Positions 58,353 through 64,000 of a DNA stretch of 64,000 nucleotides are shown one piece after another. Positions within the stretch are counted from its first letter, which is position 1. Each line of letters starts with the position of its first letter. The notes under the pieces were generated by a model. The model made no database searches, was not told the origin of the DNA, and was given only the letters and a program-made list of their open reading frames with translations. The position numbers and the translations under genes were made by a program. Origin of the DNA: Ptychodera flava (lineage: Eukaryota > Hemichordata > Enteropneusta > Ptychoderidae); contig NC_091933.1 of NCBI RefSeq assembly GCF_041260155.1, positions 20,095,599-20,159,598 on the forward strand. Direction: 5' to 3'.

Positions 58353-59318
58353 CTCCCATTTGCCATACATTTATTGCAATTGGGAGGTTATATGGTTGAA
58401 AAAAGTCTATATGTGAGATGTCTGTCTGTATGTATTTATGTATGTATGTATGTATGTATGTATGTATGTATGTATGTATGTATGTATGTATGTATGTATG
58501 GATGGATGGATGTCCGTCCAATGCAAAAACTCATAAAACCGCTGCATCTTTTAAGCTAATTTTTTGTGTAGTAACGCCATATATGGTGTAGATGTGCCGT
58601 TGTTAAAATGAACTTTTTAGTCTCATGGATATGCAAATGAGGTAGAAAAAACAGCAAAAATGGTCAAAAATCAATAGCTCAGGAACTACTCTTCTGATCA
58701 TTGTCATATTTGGGTTTTACAGTACCTTAGGCCCAACTCATTTAACCATGTAAATTTGATGTCAATATTTGATGCTTTCTATTTTTAATGAATTTTTTTC
58801 TTTCTTTTTTTTGCCATTTTCGTAAAAAAATCTTTTTCTCTTAAACAAATGGTCGGATCGCTTTAAAATTTGGCGTGCAGGTGCCTTGTGATAACTCAAA
58901 AACAGAATTCATCAAAATTATGGCAAAATTTGGATATTTGTATTCTTGGGCAATTTTTACCATTTTTGGTTAAAGAAATCTTTGAAACTGTGTTTGCCAT
59001 TACTTTCTAATTGGATGTGCAGGTTCCTAGAAGTGACCTGAAGATGACTCTGTGAACTCAAGCTGAAATTTGCAAATTTTGTGGTTCTTTTTGTCATGCT
59101 TTCAAATTTGGTACATAGGTAAAATGTAGTAGGTCATTCGTTCAAAGTCAAGTACTGCCTGTGTGAATGAGCAGATTATGATTGTGCTGTTCCAGGCTGA
59201 GGTGCTATTTATAGGAATGATGCAATGTTAGACGGTAATTGATGTTTTAACTGAATTTGACTGACATTGTATGTAACTCATGTACTGTATAAACCCTGTC
59301 AATTCACCCAGAAAAAAA

Positions 59319-59563
59319 CAATATCATTACGGGAAGGCTCCATTAACTTAGGAATACCCTACTTCCCTAGAGGATCAATTTCACAGACCTGCCTTTCCTA
59401 CAAAGGCACTACAAAAGCACCAGCTGGATTAGATAAATATAACAATGAAACATTCTCTCCTTGGGGATTAAAAGTCTTCTGTTTGTCACCCGAGTTGCTC
59501 AGGCAAGGAGTCGGGTTTCAGGTACCATACAAGTTAATGCAGTCGTCCCCTAATATGATTTTA
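59319..59563. other. Unidentified 245-bp insertion in the composite element
   Basis: Linker copies read ...CACCCAGAAAAAATAATTCATATAATTTTAAATAATTG. Here AGAAAAAA is followed by 245 bp of unrelated, less AT-rich sequence before ATTTTAAATAATTG resumes. The plus strand is open through all of it (inside the ORF 59267-59572; for example NLGIPYFPRGS and KVFCLSPELL). No clear TIR or target duplication was found and the peptide is not recognised. Confidence 0.5.
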
Positions 59564-60036
59564 AATAATTGAATGAATTAGGAAATCAACAAAGCCAAAA
59601 TAATTTTAGTGTAGAATTATTAGAAAGTTCAACTTTTTGACAGTTCATAGTGAAATGCCGACCATCTTGGAGGATTAGAAATGTAAAGGCAACTTTCCTG
59701 AATCCCAGTTTCTGAACGTCATATATTGTGCTCTGTATGTTAGCTAAAAGAAATTGCTCATAATAGTTTGACATGATAGGTTGGACAAATAATTAGAGAT
59801 AGAGAAAGTTCCAATTTCCATTTATGGTTGACTTGGAAAGGATAAAACAAAATTACTTTTTAAGGAAAAAAATAGAGTGGTCAATTAAAAGATTGGTAAA
59901 GTGATAGGGTTTTTATGGTAAAGCTGGGCTGTAAGATTCCCCATGTGCTATTTATAGCGATTATGCAATCTGTGTAAAACAGTGCAATGAAAGTGTTACA
60001 TGATTCCTTACAATACTTTTGATGACCTTGAACTTC

Positions 60037-60316
60037 TCATGAGGGGATTGGCCGGCACAAATCATGTAGGTAGACTAATCCCCTGAATGCGGAAAAATTC
60101 CGCATTGCCGAATTAACAGCTTATGACTCCCCAGAGAGTAAATAAACTACCGATCAAGTAGAACAAAAGATCACAATGTTTATGAATATGACATCACCCG
60201 TGATATTTGTAGAGTAATCACCGATTGACAGTCAGTTCACACCTCAAGTAAGGTATCTTTTCATATGGAAATGATTTCGAACCGACAGCGTTTGTGCCGG
60301 GGAATCTTGGCATGCT
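60037..60316. mobile_element. MITE-like insertion with internal palindrome
   Basis: Interrupts CCTTGAACTT...(AACG)TTGCAA of the linker. The ends are imperfect inverted repeats of about 25 bp sharing CATG, GATT and CCGGCACAAA. An internal perfect palindrome AATGCGGAA/TTCCGCATT lies at about 60087-60107. There is no coding capacity. Family unresolved. Confidence 0.6.
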
Positions 60317-60671
60317 GAGGTTGCAATCATTTGTCTCTCTGGTGTGCTTTCTCTGAGTACCTACAGGCTCAACTCATTCCACAGTACTTAGTTGCAATAT
60401 TAATTTGAAAGTTAAAATGTACTTGGTTAATAGGATGAAAATACTGATAAAGATAACCATCTGAAGATTCTTTATAACCTGACAGACATGCTGTTTTTTA
60501 TGACGTTAATCTTGATAAGCAAGTCTTGTATACTTTAATTAGAATGTAATTAACTCTCCTTTATATTATTATAAGCAGTAGTATTAAGTTAAACAAGCTG
60601 ATATTGACAAGTTGGTTGGCTGTTGGAGGTTTAAAGCTGTAAAAATAAATGTATGTGTGTATCCATGTCTA

Positions 60672-60708
<37 letters not shown>

Positions 60709-61421
60709 ATGTATGTATGTATGAATGTTAGTTATTATGTGCGGATGTATGTATGTCCACATTAAAAACTCCTAAATCGCTGCACCTACCATCTTAGTAT
60801 TTGTTGGACAGATGCACCCAGAGGTGGAGATGTGAATTTGTTGAAATAAACATGTCAAAGTCAAAAATATGCAAATGAAGGGGGAAAAAGGAAAAAATCC
60901 TGCAAATTGCTAAAAATCTGTAACCACTGGCCAGATTTGGTTGAAACTTGGTATGTAGGCTCTTTATAAGTGACTTAAGTTACATTTCTTCAAATTGTGG
61001 TGAAATTTTGAAAGTTGTTTTTTTGGGGCGATTTTTCCATTTCTTGTCAAAAAATCTTCTTTTCTGAAAGCATTCATCCCATTGCCTTGAAAACTTGTAT
61101 ATATGATCCTAGGGTTGGCCTTTGTCAGATTTGTTCAAATTGTGGTGAAATTTTCATATTTGTATTTTAGGGGCAATTTTTCCCATTTTTTGTCAAAAAA
61201 TCATTTTCTCCCAAAGTATTTGTTGGATTGATGTAAAACATGATAGTTTTGATCCTAGGGTTGTTTTCTGTCAGATATGTAAAAGTCATTATGAGATGGA
61301 GCATTTCATATTGCTGGGGTATAAGATTAATTTGGACTTGAATGGAATTTTCTTATTCAACCTGTAAGAATGCAATGTCATGTGTGTACTAGTAGTTATT
61401 ATCTCTGTAAAATGGGAGGAC

Positions 61422-61436
61422 AGTGTCATTGACACT
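61422..61436. repeat. Terminal hairpin of the composite element
   Basis: AGTGTCATTGACACT is a perfect 7-bp inverted repeat with a single central base. It is present before exon copies 4-14; the A units have the one-mismatch form AGTGACATTGACACT. Confidence 0.75.
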
Positions 61437-61643
61437 ATTTTTTTAAAGTTTTATCAGCTAAGGAGCAATTGCTTGGTCTGCTAAGGCAAATGAGTACAAA
61501 ATTAACGTCTACTGTATATATTTCTTCTGTTAAATCAAGAAAGTCATTTGAATTGAGAGACAAGCCATATGATAATTTTCGACAGTTTTTACACAAATGC
61601 AACAATGTTTTGTTGGATCATGCATGATTAATGGCATTTCATT

Positions 61644-63597
61644 TTAGATAACACCAGATATGAACTGAATATGCTCACGTGTTTTACAACAGGTTCATTA
61701 ATAGTAGTGCGCTTCACAGAACAATGAGATATATGTTATCACTATATGCAGCAGATTTTTTTCAACTTTGCACAGTACTCTCAGAGTTCAATCACTAAAT
61801 ACAAAACTTTCTTTAATATGCAAATGAGCTGTTCATTAACTCGACACTGCTCAATGCTTTATGGGACAATTAGATATCCATCAGATAAACATTTGTAGCA
61901 CGTTTTATTTAATTTAATGCTGTAATTTTAGAGTAATGTCACTAATTACAAAGTTTATTAAATATGCAAATAAACCTTAAATTAACTTGACACTATTCAA
62001 TGATTCATAGCACATTTAAATATTTATCAAATCAATATCTTTAGAACGTTTCAAAAGTTTTGGTGCCGAAATTCAGAGTTATATACGTAATTACAAAGTT
62101 ATTAAATATGAATATGAACCCTTAATTAACTTAACACTACTAAATGCTTTACAACACAGTTAGATATCTGTCGTATCGGTATGTGCAGCAGTTTTCATCA
62201 CATTTGATGCTGTTATTTCGGATTTATATGACTAATTATACGACTTCATAAAATATACAAATGATCTAATTATTAACTTGACAATGCTCAGTGCTTCTCA
62301 TTACAATTGGACATTTATCAGATCAACATCTGTAGCAAGTTTCATCAAATTTAACGCTGTAATTTTGGAGTAATATCACTAATTACACAGTTCATTAAAT
62401 ATGCAAATGAATCCTTAATTAACTTAACACTACTAAATGCTTTACAACACAGTTAGATATCTGTCGTATCGGTATGTGCAGCAGTTTTCATCACATTTGA
62501 TGCTGTTATTTCGGATTTATATGACTAATTATACGACTTCATAAAATATACAAATGATATAATTACTAACTTGACACTGCTCAGTGCTTCTCATTACAAT
62601 TGGACATTTATCAGATCAACATCTGTAGCAAGTTTCATCAAATTTAACGCTGTAATTTTGGAGTAATATCACTAATTACAAAGTTCATTAAATATGCCAA
62701 TGAACCCTTAGTTAACTTCACACAACGAAAAGCTCTACACCACAATTAGATATCAGCTGGATCAGTATCTGCAGCAGGTTTCATCACATTTGGTGCAGTT
62801 ATTTTGGAGTTATATCACTAATTACAAAACTTCATAAAATATGCAAATGACGTATTTGTTAACTTGACACTGCCAAATGCTTCCCAGTACAATAAGATAT
62901 TTATCAAAACAATATCTGTACCCAATTTCACTGACTTGGGTGCCGTAATTTCAGAGTTATATACCTAATTACAAAGTTCATTAAATATGCAAATGAACCC
63001 TTAATTAATTTCACACTACTAAATGCTTTACACTACAGTTAGATATCAGTCGGATCAATACCGATACGACAGATATCTAACTGTGTTGTAAAGCATTTAG
63101 TGATGTAAAGTTAATTAAGGGTTTATTTGCATATTTAATAAACTTTGTAATAATGTATATAACTCTGAAATTTCGGCACCAAAATTTTGTGAAACGTGCT
63201 ACAGATATTGATTTGATAAATATTTAATTGTGCTATGAATCATTGAACAGTGTCAAGTTAATTTAAGGTTTATTTGCATATTTAATAACTTTGTAATTAG
63301 TGACATTACTCTAAAATTACAGCATCAAATTAAATAAAACGTGCTACAAATGTTGATTTGATGGATATCTAATTGTTCCATAAAGCATTGAGCAGTGTCA
63401 AGTTAATGAACAGCTCATTTGCATATTAAATAAAGTTTTGTAATTAGTGATTAAACTTTGAGAGCACTGTGCGAAGTTAAAAAAACCTGCTACATATAGT
63501 GATAACATATATCTCAGTGTTCTGTGAAGCGCACTACTATTAATGAACCTGTTGTAAGACACGTGAGCATATTCAGTTCATATCTGGTTGTTATCAG
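61644..63597. mobile_element. Foldback-like element with 540-bp arms
   Basis: Left arm about 61646-62185 and right arm about 63058-63596 are inverted copies with roughly 90% or more identity by eye. Outer ends read GATAACACC and, reversed, GATAACAACC. Arms and loop are made of tandem units of about 146 bp. There is no ORF of note. The structure matches foldback elements (for example Drosophila FB or Galileo-type ends) in form only. Confidence 0.75.
61795..63055 (+). repeat. Tandem repeat of about 146 bp inside the foldback element
   Basis: A marker of the form ACTAATTAC(A)AA.TTCATTAAATATGCAAATGA recurs near 61795, 61948, 62088, 62230, 62380, 62526, 62672, 62818 and 62965. Alternate units form two subtypes, so part of the array is a 293-bp dimer. 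The dimer starting at 62131 is almost identically repeated from 62424. Confidence 0.8.
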
Positions 63598-64000
63598 TGG
63601 TTGGCATCTACATGACTTGGTTCATAAACAAACTTTGAGGAAATTATCCTGAACTAGTTTTCCCCTTTTCTGAATCCCCATTAGAATAAGATTCTGAGTA
63701 AAGAAATACTCCTTTTTAGCAGATGATTGACTTGGTATTCCAAAAATCACAGTCTCTATAATCGATCATAGGAATTCAAAGTGATGGCGGTAAAAAGAAG
63801 CCCTCACAGTGCTCAGAGAGTACACTGTCTCCAACATACGGTCAGAAGTGAACCGATTTATACCAGCCATCTGATGACCTTATACAATCTATTGAAAACT
63901 GAGATGATATTAAAGAAATGTATGTGGTACCTTTGGTGACTTGTGGGTTCTATGATGTCTGAAAGCTCAAAAAGCCATGATAGCTTTACAACTTTACATG
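63598..64000. other. Unique sequence at the right edge, nothing recognised
   Basis: AT-rich DNA without a conserved ORF or repeat. Confidence 0.4.

Larger units (their letters stand above)
58353..61441 (+). mobile_element. Complete composite I-linker-II element without exon
   Basis: This 3.1-kb copy shows the full element in one piece: left palindrome (58353-58386), microsatellite 1 (about 58423-58500), type I core, inverted-repeat-arm sequence (about 59166-59300), linker, microsatellite 2 (about 60650-60730), type II core with two 142-bp repeats, and terminal hairpin AGTGTCATTGACACT (61422-61436) followed by a T-run. No CTGAC or exon follows. It holds two internal insertions (59319-59563 and 60037-60316). 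Terminal hairpins plus microsatellite cores and no coding sequence fit a non-autonomous rolling-circle (Helentron-like) element, as an inference. Confidence 0.65.

Overview
The window is animal nuclear DNA: AT-rich, dense in interspersed repeats and tetranucleotide microsatellites, with small phase-matched exons and a non-LTR retrotransposon. There is no bacterial-type operon, rRNA or genuine tRNA gene. The repeat mix (microsatellite-cored elements, foldback DNA, a CR1/L2-like LINE, tRNA-derived SINEs) suggests a marine invertebrate, but the species cannot be named from sequence alone.

The backbone is one plus-strand host gene that runs off the left edge. Fourteen copies of a single 567-bp exon (189 codons, phase 0 at both ends) can be read between 4896 and 51579. 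Each encodes a cysteine-free Thr/Ser/Ala/Gln-rich, mucin-like segment. They are followed by three smaller exons (52047-52148, 53087-53333, 58080 onward) that encode a non-mucin domain with a dibasic KGRKRR site. If spliced head to tail the copies would give a glycosylated ectodomain of at least about 2,600 residues. Six copies are fully open. Eight carry one to three single-base indels, mostly in A-runs, so consensus sequence error and true exon decay must be told apart.

Array A (1-16464) has three units of about 5.5 kb, each with one exon and footprints of two lost exons. It is followed by a fourth, interrupted unit (16465-25247). Array B (25248-41641) has ten nearly identical units of about 1.59 kb, equivalent to the last 1.5 kb of an A unit. 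A final diverged unit carries exon 14 at 51013. The introns between copies consist of one repeat family: a terminal palindrome, a (CTGT/GTAT)n core, an internal duplication of about 140 bp, and a 3' hairpin that lies just upstream of the exon's branch point. The same element occurs without the exon at 54476-55440 and 58353-61441. The exon therefore appears to be amplified as cargo between copies of a mobile element, possibly of the Helentron (rolling-circle) type.

Other elements have inserted into this array and can be delimited by comparison with uninterrupted units: a TTAA-flanked element (18029-20177), a 3.9-kb element inside a microsatellite (20509-24372) that carries SINE copies and a LINE tail, a TATAAA-flanked TIR element (42034-44331) and a nearly full-length LINE on the minus strand (46174-50586). 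The right end holds a small MITE-like insert, a 245-bp insert of unknown origin, and a foldback element of about 1.95 kb (61644-63597) built from repeats of about 146 bp.
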